NCBI GenBank assembly: GCA_013152615.1
Contig: JAADGA010000083.1
Coordinates: forward strand, 1-6,774
Direction: 5' to 3'
DNA: 6,774 nt
Source of the DNA: Alphaproteobacteria bacterium
GTDB lineage: Bacteria > Pseudomonadota > Alphaproteobacteria > Sphingomonadales > Emcibacteraceae
In this document: positions 1 through 5,508 of the stretch, in pieces
Numbering within the stretch: the stretch's first letter is position 1
Layout: each line of letters starts with the position of its first letter
Program-made: the position numbers and the translations under genes
The notes under the pieces: generated by a model
Told to the model about the DNA's origin: nothing
What the model saw: only the letters and a program-made list of their open reading frames with translations
Database searches by the model: none

Positions 1-35
1 CGTCCCGGACAGTGAGATAAATTCATATAACGCAT

Positions 36-66
36 AAAGGCCGCAGAAACCGCGGCCTTTATTTTA
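36..66 (+). terminator. Rho-independent terminator of a gene off the left edge
   Basis: A perfect 9-bp stem, AAAGGCCGC (36-44) with GCGGCCTTT (52-60), encloses a 7-base loop and is followed by a T-rich tail (58-66). This is the form of an intrinsic terminator read left to right. No coding frame is visible before it, so the gene it ends lies outside the window. The opposite strand also has a short T run, so some bidirectional action on leftward transcription from the DUF2336 gene is possible. Confidence 0.8.
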
Positions 67-77
67 TTCTCTCATTT

Positions 78-104
78 AGGGTCAGGACTCAGGATTCTGA
101 CCCT
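78..104. repeat. inverted repeat with GGGTCAG arms
   Basis: AGGGTCAG (78-85) pairs perfectly with CTGACCCT (97-104). The stem can grow by a G-T wobble and an A-T pair, leaving a 7-base loop. No T run follows on either strand, so it is not a standard terminator. It lies downstream of the convergent DUF2336 gene and could stabilise or block its 3' end. Related CTGACCC or GGTCTGAC words occur in the hairpins at 4666-4686 and 5048-5074, which hints at a dispersed intergenic palindrome. That link is inference. Confidence 0.55.
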
Positions 105-164
105 TATGTATCTCTGAAGTGCTGGAGGAGATCCTTGATCAATACGGATACCCTGATTTCCTGG

Positions 165-1295
165 TCAGCTTGTCTGGTCTTTATTTTTTGCTGACCCCAG
201 TTTGGTGATGAAATAATCCAGGTGGTCCGGGTCGAAATCATCGCCGCAATTGGTCAGTAGCCGTTCCAGCATACGTTGCTGAAACCGGCTTTGGTCCTCA
301 CTGGCACTGGTTTCCATGTCCTTGACCACCTCCAGCGCCGTCGTGACAATCGGCAGCATTTGCGGGGATAATTTACATTCCCGGTAAATGGCCGCAAGTC
401 CCATTGACCCCTGATCATGAATAAGCCGGTAGGCATTGCTGACCGGGATTTTGCACAGCTTGGCCAGCGCCGCCTCGAAAAAGACCACATCCCCCATGCA
501 GATGGCGCGGAATATCAATGTTTCGGTGAGGCGGCCATGACCATATAGCTGATCCACCAGCCGCCGGACATCCATGACATCCGCGCCGCCGCCAAGCAGG
601 CTGACCGTTGCCCGTTCGCGCGCACTCAAAAACAGATCCATCACCATGTCCGGGGTCATTTCATGGTGGGTAACCAGATGGTCACGAACCTTTTCAGAAA
701 CCAGTGACACCAGCCGTTCAGCAACCCCTATCGGCAGTTGCGTCCGGTTTGCCAGGCTGTCACTGACCTTTTCGACCGCGCCATATTTATCCATCACCCT
801 TTCCATGGTGCCTTCCTGAAGATCGGCACCTTCATTGGAAACCAGAGTGGCGATCACCTCTTCATTTTTGCTGTTTTCAACAATAGTATCGCTGACATCA
901 GCCGACAGATGTTCCCGCCGGGCAATGGCAATCTGGCTTTCCGCCTGCTGGCCCTTGACTATTTCTTTCAGGTCCTCATCGGTCAGGACTTCTGAAAACT
1001 CGAGCATCGGCACCGAAACCCCAACGACATCATTGGCCAGTGACAGTGCAACATCATGGGGAATATCAGGATTGTCTTTCAGACTGTCTGACAGGGCGGA
1101 GCGGACGCGTTCCTCGGCATCCCGGACCATAATTTTGAAAATATCCTCGGCAATATGCCGTTCGCTGTCGCTCAGAACACCGTCATTAAATTTTTTACTG
1201 ACCTGTTTGGCCGCCAGCGCCCGGTTTTCCGGGGTGGGGTCTTGCAGTAATGCTTGTATATCCGAGCTGGTTAAATTATCAGTCATTGAGTTCAT
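165..1295 (-). CDS. DUF2336 domain protein (COG5330-like)
   Basis: This encodes a soluble, almost wholly helical acidic protein of 376 residues with no signal peptide or membrane segment. Residues about 20-155 show the HEAT-like layout of DUF2336 proteins: a helix repeat around 25-75, the conserved stretch 'PMLEFSEVLTDEDL' (96-109), then a second repeat around 'IARREHLSADVSDTIV' (124-139). The C-terminal half (about 200-325) carries the other family segment, with 'LTETLIFRAICMGDVVFFEAAL' around 257-277 and 'AYRLIHD' (288-294). The molecular role of the family is unknown; helical-repeat proteins often bind partners, but nothing here names one. An in-frame ATG at 1340 adds 15 basic residues and is less likely. 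Starts at 1295 and 1286 share the purine stretch AAAAGG, which lies 3 or 12 bases upstream, so the exact start is uncertain by three codons. It is transcribed divergently from the symporter and appears monocistronic. Confidence 0.88.
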   Translation of the reverse strand: MNSMTDNLTSSDIQALLQDPTPENRALAAKQVSKKFNDGVLSDSERHIAEDIFKIMVRDAEERVRSALSDSLKDNPDIPHDVALSLANDVVGVSVPMLEFSEVLTDEDLKEIVKGQQAESQIAIARREHLSADVSDTIVENSKNEEVIATLVSNEGADLQEGTMERVMDKYGAVEKVSDSLANRTQLPIGVAERLVSLVSEKVRDHLVTHHEMTPDMVMDLFLSARERATVSLLGGGADVMDVRRLVDQLYGHGRLTETLIFRAICMGDVVFFEAALAKLCKIPVSNAYRLIHDQGSMGLAAIYRECKLSPQMLPIVTTALEVVKDMETSASEDQSRFQQRMLERLLTNCGDDFDPDHLDYFITKLGSAKNKDQTS

Positions 1296-1412
1296 TCGCC
1301 TTTTATTCCGGACAGACCACAGACCGGCACCCTGCCGCAACCAGATAAGGCGGACCTAATCTGCATATTTTCCAAGTCTGTATATCTCTGTGGTTCATTT
1401 TTCATAAAAGAG

Positions 1413-1441
1413 GTTAAACTGTCGTTAATTTACGCTATAAG
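1413..1441 (+). promoter_or_regulatory. possible promoter for the symporter gene
   Basis: In the AT-rich divergent gap (1296-1503), TATAAG (1436-1441) matches the sigma-70 -10 consensus at five of six bases. The best upstream partner is TTAAAC (1414-1419) at 16 bp, which matches only three of six. Transcription would start near 1448 and give a leader of about 55 bases, including the ribosome site AAGGGA (1493-1498). No equally good promoter was found for the leftward DUF2336 gene. This is a weak, eye-based call. Confidence 0.27.
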
Positions 1442-1503
1442 AATAGATATAAATTAAAAAAAAACCTTATTTCTGTTTTATCCATAATCTCCAAGGGATA
1501 TTT

Positions 1504-3066
1504 ATGTCATCGAAACTAAAGCAAATCATCGTCAGCATAGCTTTGCTATCTACGATTATTCCGGCATCGGCATGGGCGATTGATACCAAAAATATTGATC
1601 AGACACTTAATCAGTCCATTAAGCCTTTCACCAGCTTTTATTCAAAAATCGTTTTTTGGCCGATTGACGTCATGGGACAACATCTGCCGATTATCGTTCT
1701 GTGGCTGGCGGCCGGCGGCATATTCACAACGTTATATTTCAAGTTCATTAATGTTCGCGGTTTTAAAACATCACTTAAAATTATCCGTGGTGATTACAGC
1801 CGCAAGGAAGACGCCGGTGAAATAACCCACTTTCAGGCCTTGTCCGCCGCCCTGTCCGGCACGGTCGGGCTGGGCAATATCGGCGGGGTGGCGGTTGCCA
1901 TCAGCCTCGGCGGGCCGGGGGCGACATTCTGGTTGATCGTTGTCGGGTTTTTGGGCATGTCATTGAAATTTGCCGAATGTACCCTCGGGGTGAAATACCG
2001 CAAGATTCACGAGGATGGTTCGGTTTCCGGCGGCGCGATGTATTACCTGAAGCAAGGCTTCAGTGATCTCGGTATGCCCCGATTAGGCATAGGACTGGCA
2101 ATAGCTTTCGCCATCTTTGCCGTCTTTGCCTCTTTTGGTGGCGGCAATATCTTTCAAATCGGTCTGACCACAGACTTTATTACCCAGCTTCCCGGTGCTA
2201 ACGGGGCTATGGACAATTACCGCTGGGTTATTGGTCTGACGGTTGCGATAATTGTCGGTGCGGTGATCATTGGCGGCATTAAATCGATCGCCACCGTCAC
2301 CTCAAAGCTGGTGCCGGCCATGTGTATCTTTTATGTGGTATCGGCATTGAGTATTCTGGTGGTGTTCTATGCCCAGATCCCCGACGCTTTCATGGCCATC
2401 ATTGACGGTGCCTTCACCCCGCAGGCTGGCTATGGCGGCGTTATCGGGGTGATGATTCAGGGTATGCGCCGGGCAACTTTCTCCAATGAGGCCGGGATTG
2501 GTTCGGCCCCCATTGCCCATTCTGCAGTTAAAACCAACGAACCGGCGACAGAGGGGCTGGTTTCCCTGATGGAGCCTTTTATCGATACCATCGTCGTCTG
2601 TACCATGACCGCACTGGTTATTGTCATTACCCAGGTTTATACCCCGGGTGAAGGTGGCACCACTTTTCAGGGAGTTATGCTGACATCGCAGGCCTTTGCC
2701 AAGGTCTATTCCTGGTTCCCTTATCTGCTGGCGATTGCGGTTTTGCTGTTTGCCTTTTCCACCATGATCACCTGGTCCTATTACGGCCTGAAAGCATGGA
2801 CATTCCTGTTTGGCGAAAGCATGGTTATGGACCTTACCTATAAATTATTATTTTGTAGTGTGACCGTTGTCGGTTCAACCATGGGGCTTGCCGAAATAGT
2901 TGACTTTTCCGACGCCGCCAATTTTTCCATGGCCATCCCTAATTTAATCGGGGTGTTTGCCCTCGCTCCGGTCATCAAGCAAAGTCTGGCCTCCTTTATG
3001 GACAAGATCGAAAGTGGTGAAATAAAGTCCAACCGGGCGCTCAAAGTACCCAGAGCCGCCGAATAA
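1504..3066 (+). CDS. AGCS-family sodium:alanine (amino acid) symporter
   Basis: This is a 520-residue inner-membrane carrier of the alanine/glycine:cation symporter family (Na_Ala_symp), which imports small neutral amino acids such as alanine or glycine with Na+ (sometimes H+). The family signature is clear: 'SGTVGLGNIGGVAVAISLGG' at 118-137 followed by PGATFW (138-143). A second conserved block, 'RRATFSNEAGIGSAPIAHSA' (322-341), is followed by 'EPATEGLVSLMEPFIDT' (346-362). Around ten hydrophobic segments are visible. Residues 1-26 look like a cleavable signal or an extra first helix ending in 'ASAWA', as in many proteobacterial members. Length is near the family norm and all core motifs are intact. 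The start has a good ribosome site, AAGGGA, 5 bases upstream. It stands alone, with no amino-acid catabolic gene beside it, so the exact substrate cannot be read from context. Confidence 0.95.
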   Translation: MSSKLKQIIVSIALLSTIIPASAWAIDTKNIDQTLNQSIKPFTSFYSKIVFWPIDVMGQHLPIIVLWLAAGGIFTTLYFKFINVRGFKTSLKIIRGDYSRKEDAGEITHFQALSAALSGTVGLGNIGGVAVAISLGGPGATFWLIVVGFLGMSLKFAECTLGVKYRKIHEDGSVSGGAMYYLKQGFSDLGMPRLGIGLAIAFAIFAVFASFGGGNIFQIGLTTDFITQLPGANGAMDNYRWVIGLTVAIIVGAVIIGGIKSIATVTSKLVPAMCIFYVVSALSILVVFYAQIPDAFMAIIDGAFTPQAGYGGVIGVMIQGMRRATFSNEAGIGSAPIAHSAVKTNEPATEGLVSLMEPFIDTIVVCTMTALVIVITQVYTPGEGGTTFQGVMLTSQAFAKVYSWFPYLLAIAVLLFAFSTMITWSYYGLKAWTFLFGESMVMDLTYKLLFCSVTVVGSTMGLAEIVDFSDAANFSMAIPNLIGVFALAPVIKQSLASFMDKIESGEIKSNRALKVPRAAE

Positions 3067-3080
3067 TATCCGTTAAATTT

Positions 3081-3116
3081 TGATCAGGGCAGATGTTTTT
3101 TTATCTTCCCTGATCA
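3081..3116 (+). other. hairpin after the symporter gene
   Basis: TGATCAGGG (3081-3089) pairs perfectly with CCCTGATCA (3108-3116). Beyond one C-T mismatch, AGAT (3091-3094) pairs with ATCT (3103-3106) around a T-rich loop. It begins 14 bases after the symporter stop codon. No T run follows, so it may act as a 3'-end stabiliser rather than a terminator. Its right arm overlaps the short palindrome CAGGAATTTCCTG (3115-3127), so the two structures compete. Confidence 0.55.
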
Positions 3117-3127
3117 GGAATTTCCTG

Positions 3128-3152
3128 CCCGACCCAAAAAATAAGGGTCGGG
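3128..3152 (+). terminator. probable terminator hairpin after the symporter gene
   Basis: A perfect 8-bp GC-rich stem, CCCGACCC (3128-3135) with GGGTCGGG (3145-3152), closes a 9-base A-rich loop. The sequence after it (TGCGTTTGTTATT) is only moderately T-rich, so termination may be partial or Rho-assisted. Together with the hairpin at 3081-3116 it separates the symporter from the cytochrome gene. Confidence 0.5.
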
Positions 3153-3283
3153 ATGCGTTTGTTATTCCATAATAACCGGCCTGCAAACAAAGAATACTTG
3201 AATTATCTCCATGATTCTTTACAAGTTAGGGAATGAAAGAACTTAAGCTTTCTGTTTTACCGAATTGCAAAAAGGAACTATTC

Positions 3284-3664
3284 ATGAAAAGTATTTTTAT
3301 TTTATTATCATTGTCCTTAATGGCCGCCGTATCCTTGGTGAACACATCTTTTGCCGAAGGCAATGCTGCCAATGGCCAGAAAGTTTTCAAGAGATGCGGA
3401 ATCTGTCATTCCTCAACCAAGGGAGCCAGAAACCGGATTGGGCCAAATTTGTTTGGCGTTTATGGCAGAAAATCTGCTCAGGTAGCCGGATACAGATATT
3501 CCAAGGCGATGAAAGCCGCCGACCTGACATGGGATGACGCCACATTGAATACCTGGTTGACCAAACCCCGGGGATTGGTCAAGAGAACCAAAATGACTTT
3601 CGCCGGTCTTAGAAGAGCCAACCAACGGGCGGATGTTATTGCCTATCTGAAAACACTGAAATAG
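3284..3664 (+). CDS. secreted monoheme class I cytochrome c (c2/c550-like)
   Basis: This is a 126-residue precursor of a periplasmic electron carrier. Residues 1-24 form a typical signal peptide: Lys2, a hydrophobic core, and cleavage after 'NTSFA'. The mature protein of about 102 residues begins EGNAANGQKVF and holds one heme site, CGICH (38-42), with His42 as proximal ligand. 'GPNLFGVYGR' (53-62) is the conserved Pro/Leu loop of mitochondrial and c2 cytochromes. 'GYRYSKAM' (69-76) and 'RTKMTFAGL' (101-109) follow, with Met104 the expected sixth heme ligand, and a closing helix ends 'VIAYLKTLK'. Such proteins shuttle electrons from the bc1 complex to oxidases or other acceptors; the partner is not shown here. 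An in-frame ATG at 3233 is rejected because the start at 3284 has AAAGGA 7 bases upstream and a clean signal peptide. The gene is flanked by terminators and so is probably its own transcription unit. Confidence 0.94.
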   Translation: MKSIFILLSLSLMAAVSLVNTSFAEGNAANGQKVFKRCGICHSSTKGARNRIGPNLFGVYGRKSAQVAGYRYSKAMKAADLTWDDATLNTWLTKPRGLVKRTKMTFAGLRRANQRADVIAYLKTLK

Positions 3665-3680
3665 GTTTTCGATCCCAAAC

Positions 3681-3720
3681 AAAAAAAACACCGTAGTCAC
3701 ATGGCTCCGGTGTTTTTTTT
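3681..3720. terminator. strong Rho-independent terminator after the cytochrome c gene
   Basis: A perfect 13-bp stem pairs eight A plus CACCG (3681-3693) with CGGTG plus eight T (3708-3720). After one mismatch it continues with four more pairs, one a G-T wobble, toward a small loop. The T run serves the rightward cytochrome transcript, whose stop codon lies 16 bases before the stem. The mirrored A run would let it stop leftward transcription too. Confidence 0.93.
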
Positions 3721-3741
3721 ATGAACTTTTCCCCTGAGCCC

Positions 3742-3769
3742 TTGAATATTAATCACCAGTTCATAAATT
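3742..3769 (+). promoter_or_regulatory. possible promoter for the mlaC-like gene
   Basis: TTGAAT (3742-3747, four of six to the -35 consensus) lies 16 bp before TAAATT (3764-3769, four of six to the -10 consensus). It is downstream of the strong cytochrome terminator, where the next gene needs its own promoter. A second -10-like word, TATACT (3778-3783, five of six), lies close by but lacks a recognisable -35 partner. The choice between them is not secure. Confidence 0.3.
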
Positions 3770-3901
3770 TAGAGCATTATACTGACCAGTGACTTTTCCT
3801 ACACAGAATAGTGATATGGTTGTGATTTAACAACTATGTCTGAAAGCCATAGAATGGAAAGATGTGCCAGCTATATCCAGAAAGAGGAGGGCGGCAAACC
3901 A

Positions 3902-4663
3902 ATGGGATGCAAAATGCACCATAATAGTCAAATATATTGTTTATCCCGCAGCGAAACTTTTTCGGAGCGGAAGGCGGTGGCCGGAAAAATGTTCGGGGCA
4001 ACCATGGCCGCGGCCTTGCTGGTGATGACCCTGTTATGGAGCCAGCCCCTCCATGCGGCAAACAAAGCCTATATAAATGAAAATCCACAGGTCCAGCAGG
4101 ACGCGGCAAATTTCATCCGCACGCTGGCGGATGAGGCCTTGACCAGCCTGAAACAACAAGGCACAACCCTTGCCGATCAGGAAAAACGGTTTAATGAAAT
4201 TCTCCATCAGGGCTTTGATATAAGATATATTGGCAGGATCTCTCTGGGGCGCCACCGAAGAAGCGCCTCGCCGAAAAATCTGAAAAAATATTATACCCTG
4301 TTTCCCGAATATCTGGTCAAGGTCTATACCAGACGTCTGGCCAAACTGGATACCAAAACAGTCCGGATAGGGAGGGTTTTGCCAAATGGCCGCCGCGACA
4401 TGTATGTCAGGACAAAAATCACAAATGGGGAACAGAAGACCTATGCGGTAGATTGGCGTGTCCGGCCGGAAAAAATCGCCGGCACCACAAACCCCGACTT
4501 TAAAATTATTGATGTCAAGATTGAGGGCATCAGTATGGTCCGTACCCAGCGCGATGACTTTACCTCCCGGATTTCGGAAAGCGGTATGTCCGGTCTGCTT
4601 GATTTTATGCAGTCAATTATAAACAGCGATGTCAAAGTCGCCAATAACAGAAGCGCGAAATAG
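3902..4663 (+). CDS. MlaC-like periplasmic phospholipid-binding protein
   Basis: This is a 253-residue member of the MlaC/Ttg2D (toluene-tolerance Ttg2) family, soluble carriers that move phospholipids between outer and inner membrane with the MlaFEDB transporter. Family landmarks are present: 'ILHQGFDIRYIGRISLGRHR' (100-119), the Phe/Tyr-rich helix 'YYTLFPEYLVKVYTRRL' (130-146), then 'VDWRV' (183-187), 'FKIIDVKIEGISMVRTQRDD' (200-219) and a last helix ending near 240. A signal peptide is evident: a hydrophobic core at 31-46 and cleavage near 'SQPLHA' (47-52). Its N-region of about 30 residues is unusually long. The start was chosen because AGAGGAGG (3883-3890) precedes ATG 3902 by 11 bases. 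ATG 3836 has no ribosome site, and ATG 3989 would remove the positive charges before the core. No mlaF, mlaE, mlaD or mlaB is in the window, so it is a solitary copy here. The paralogous hopanoid-associated HpnM group remains an alternative. Confidence 0.87.
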   Translation: MGCKMHHNSQIYCLSRSETFSERKAVAGKMFGATMAAALLVMTLLWSQPLHAANKAYINENPQVQQDAANFIRTLADEALTSLKQQGTTLADQEKRFNEILHQGFDIRYIGRISLGRHRRSASPKNLKKYYTLFPEYLVKVYTRRLAKLDTKTVRIGRVLPNGRRDMYVRTKITNGEQKTYAVDWRVRPEKIAGTTNPDFKIIDVKIEGISMVRTQRDDFTSRISESGMSGLLDFMQSIINSDVKVANNRSAK

Positions 4664-4665
4664 GC

Positions 4666-4686
4666 CCGGCGGGACCTGACCCCCGG
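4666..4686 (+). other. GC-rich hairpin just after the mlaC-like gene
   Basis: CCGG (4666-4669) pairs with CCGG (4683-4686), and after a bulged C4670, GGG (4671-4673) pairs with CCC (4680-4682). This gives seven pairs and a six-base loop, starting two bases after the stop codon. No T run follows, so it probably protects the mRNA end rather than terminating. The true terminator appears to be at 4762-4806. Confidence 0.4.
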
Positions 4687-4761
4687 AAGCCTGAATTAAC
4701 CGGTTGCACTTTGCCGCCGTTGGCGATATGTATGGCGCTGATTTGGTAATGACAAGAAAAT

Positions 4762-4806
4762 AAACCGTTCGGGTTAACCTGCTGGCAGGTTTGCGACGGT
4801 TTTTTT
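4762..4806 (+). terminator. two-part terminator hairpin upstream of the DUF4170 gene
   Basis: An outer stem, AAACCGT (4762-4768) with ACGGTTT (4796-4802), encloses an inner stem, AACCTG (4776-4781) with CAGGTT (4786-4791), with a CTGG loop. Seven T follow at 4800-4806. It is 98 bases after the mlaC-like stop and only 21 bases before the DUF4170 start codon. It most simply ends the upstream transcript. If the DUF4170 promoter lies before it, it would act as an attenuator instead. Confidence 0.78.
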
Positions 4807-4827
4807 ATATCCTGAAAGGTTAATAAT

Positions 4828-5046
4828 ATGGTCAACGATCTGTTGCATCTGGTGTTTGGCGGCAAAGTAAATGATCCCCAAACGATGGAATTCATTGACC
4901 CGGACAATCTGCATATTGTCGGTATCTTCCCCAATTACGAACAGGCATATCAGGCGTGGAAGCAGGCAAGTCACGCCAATGTCGATGATGCCATGATGAA
5001 ATATGTCGTGGTTCACCTGCATCGTTTTATGGTGCCGCAAGAATAG
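4828..5046 (+). CDS. DUF4170 family small protein
   Basis: This is a 72-residue cytosolic protein with no signal or membrane segment. It matches my recollection of the DUF4170 pattern along its whole length: 'LLHLVFGGKVNDP' (5-17), 'FIDPDNLHIVGIFPNYEQA' (22-40), an aromatic helix 'YQAWKQASHANVDDAMMKY' (41-59), and 'VVVHLHRFM' (60-68). No catalytic residues are known. In several alphaproteobacteria I recall relatives lying near cysQ, waaA and lpxK, which suggests, but does not show, a link to lipid A/Kdo assembly; none of those genes is here. The ribosome site GAAAGG (4814-4819) is 8 bases before ATG 4828. The gene begins just past a terminator-like structure, so its promoter either overlaps that structure or lies upstream of it. 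It converges with the 68-residue gene, with 24 bases between the stop codons. Confidence 0.85.
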   Translation: MVNDLLHLVFGGKVNDPQTMEFIDPDNLHIVGIFPNYEQAYQAWKQASHANVDDAMMKYVVVHLHRFMVPQE

Positions 5047-5047
5047 T

Positions 5048-5074
5048 CTGGAGCAGGGTCTGACTTTGCTCTAG
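5048..5074. terminator. shared hairpin between convergent genes
   Basis: CTGGAGCA (5048-5055) pairs with TGCTCTAG (5067-5074), including one G-T wobble. Four further pairs inside (two of them G-T) close to a three-base loop. It starts one base after the DUF4170 stop and includes the stop codon of the leftward gene. No T run follows on either strand, so any termination is weak. A role in 3'-end protection for both transcripts is equally likely. Confidence 0.45.
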
Positions 5075-5277
5075 TGCTCTAAAGTATCCGGGCCCTTAAA
5101 ATAATGCTCAACTTCGGTGGTAATGGCATTATTGTCACAGGCATAGATACCGATCCGCCGGTATAACATCCGGGTGGCTTCCTCCTTGTCCTTGGGGCCA
5201 ACATGCCTGAGCAGCACCCGGGCGACCCGGCGGGTGGTTTCGCCGTCATGCAATAATGTTGATATGATACTAGCCAT
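5071..5277 (-). CDS. 68-residue conserved-looking hypothetical protein
   Basis: I do not recognise this protein. It is 68 residues long with no signal peptide or membrane segment, and seems to be two or three helices. A basic, Arg-rich first half, 'TTRRVARVLLRHVGPKDKEE' (14-33), is followed by 'TRMLYRRIGIYACDN' (35-49) and an acidic tail. One Cys (47) and several His residues are present but form no known metal motif. That it is a real gene rests mainly on a good ribosome site: AGAAGGA lies 8 bases upstream of ATG 5277 on the minus strand. It follows the desaturase on the same strand, separated by 197 bases that hold the 21-bp repeats, so it could share that transcript or use the promoter suggested at 5313-5342. 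Its size would suit a small regulator or adaptor, but no function can be assigned. Confidence 0.65.
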   Translation of the reverse strand: MASIISTLLHDGETTRRVARVLLRHVGPKDKEEATRMLYRRIGIYACDNNAITTEVEHYFKGPDTLEH

Positions 5278-5310
5278 GATATTTATCCTTCTGGTTGTAA
5301 TATAAAATTA

Positions 5311-5508
5311 TTACTGTACCAATAGGCCATAACTATTGTGAAAATATGACCCGGATGTGACATTATCATGAATAATCCCCCCAGAATCATGAATCACCTT
5401 TCCGGAATCATAAATCACCTTCCCAGAATCATAAATAATACCCCCGGAATCATAAATAATCCTGCCGGACCGTTTTATGACCTCTGACTGGCGGCGGCCT
5501 CGTGCCAC
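5311..5508 (-). CDS. possible 65-residue heptapeptide-repeat protein (doubtful)
   Basis: This open frame starts at GTG 5508, inside the last codons of the desaturase gene (34-base overlap in another frame), and reads through the 21-bp repeats. It would encode a basic N-terminus, MARGRRQSEVIKR, then five seven-residue repeats of the form S-G-[RGK]-[IV]-I-[YH]-D (residues 14-48), then an unrelated tail ending SYGLLVQ. The alternating polar and beta-branched residues would favour beta structure. In its favour, the repeat length is a multiple of three, and several differences between units are silent (TCC/TCT, GGC/GGG/GGA). Against it, the start is GTG with only a poor ribosome site (GAAGACC), and the other strand also has an open frame through the array. 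The frame may simply be a by-product of the DNA repeat. Confidence 0.22.
   Translation of the reverse strand: MARGRRQSEVIKRSGRIIYDSGGIIYDSGKVIYDSGKVIHDSGGIIHDNVTSGSYFHNSYGLLVQ
5313..5342 (-). promoter_or_regulatory. possible promoter for the 68-residue gene
   Basis: Read on the minus strand, TTCACA (5342-5337, five of six to the -35 consensus) lies 18 bp before TACAGT (5318-5313, four of six to the -10 consensus). Transcription would start near 5306, a little upstream of the ribosome site at 5292-5286. If real, the 68-residue gene can be expressed apart from the desaturase, and the 21-bp repeats lie directly upstream of its -35 element. Confidence 0.3.
5362..5469. repeat. 21-bp tandem repeat array, five units
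   Basis: Five head-to-tail units of exactly 21 bp start at 5362, 5383, 5404, 5425 and 5446, and GGA (5467-5469) begins a sixth. All five contain ATCATRAAT, at 5365, 5386, 5407, 5428 and 5449, with R being G in the first two and A in the last three. The 3' half of the unit varies but ends in a C-rich tract. Variants are shared by neighbours (CACCTT in units 2 and 3), which suggests growth by slippage or unequal exchange followed by drift. The array begins five bases after the desaturase stop codon in the direction of that gene and lies upstream of the 68-residue gene. There are no unique spacers, so it is not a CRISPR. Confidence 0.95.

Noticed and set aside
119..208. A short plus-strand frame from GTG 119 overlapping the DUF2336 3' end
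   Set aside because: About 29 codons, a GTG start, no ribosome site and no similarity I recognise. Nothing separates it from chance.
835..1359. A 174-codon plus-strand open frame opposite the DUF2336 gene
   Set aside because: It is antisense to a well-supported family member, has Ser/Arg-rich low-information composition, and lacks a ribosome site or recognisable motif. It is a shadow of the real gene.
3233..3283. Longer cytochrome c start at ATG 3233
   Set aside because: It would put 17 extra residues before a clean signal peptide and has no ribosome site, whereas ATG 3284 has AAAGGA at 7 bases.
3836..3901. Longer mlaC-like start at ATG 3836
   Set aside because: No ribosome site precedes it, and the strong GAGGAGG sequence lies inside this stretch, where it serves the ATG at 3902.
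4632..5040. Minus-strand frames of 100 and 88 codons opposite the DUF4170 gene
   Set aside because: They overlap each other and the better-supported DUF4170 gene, cross its terminator, and show no motif or ribosome site.
5377..5445. G-quadruplex on the minus strand from the G-rich unit ends
   Set aside because: The G runs vary from two to six bases and are separated by about 15-19 bases, too irregular and too far apart for a stable quadruplex.
5362..5469. CRISPR array
   Set aside because: The units abut each other directly with no unique spacers, and there is no cas gene in the window.
5368..5487. A 39-codon plus-strand frame through the 21-bp repeats (pattern like R-I-I-N-N/H)
   Set aside because: It is open only because the repeat length is a multiple of three, has no ribosome site, and overlaps the desaturase end in antisense. 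It is useful mainly as a warning that openness of the minus-strand frame proves little.
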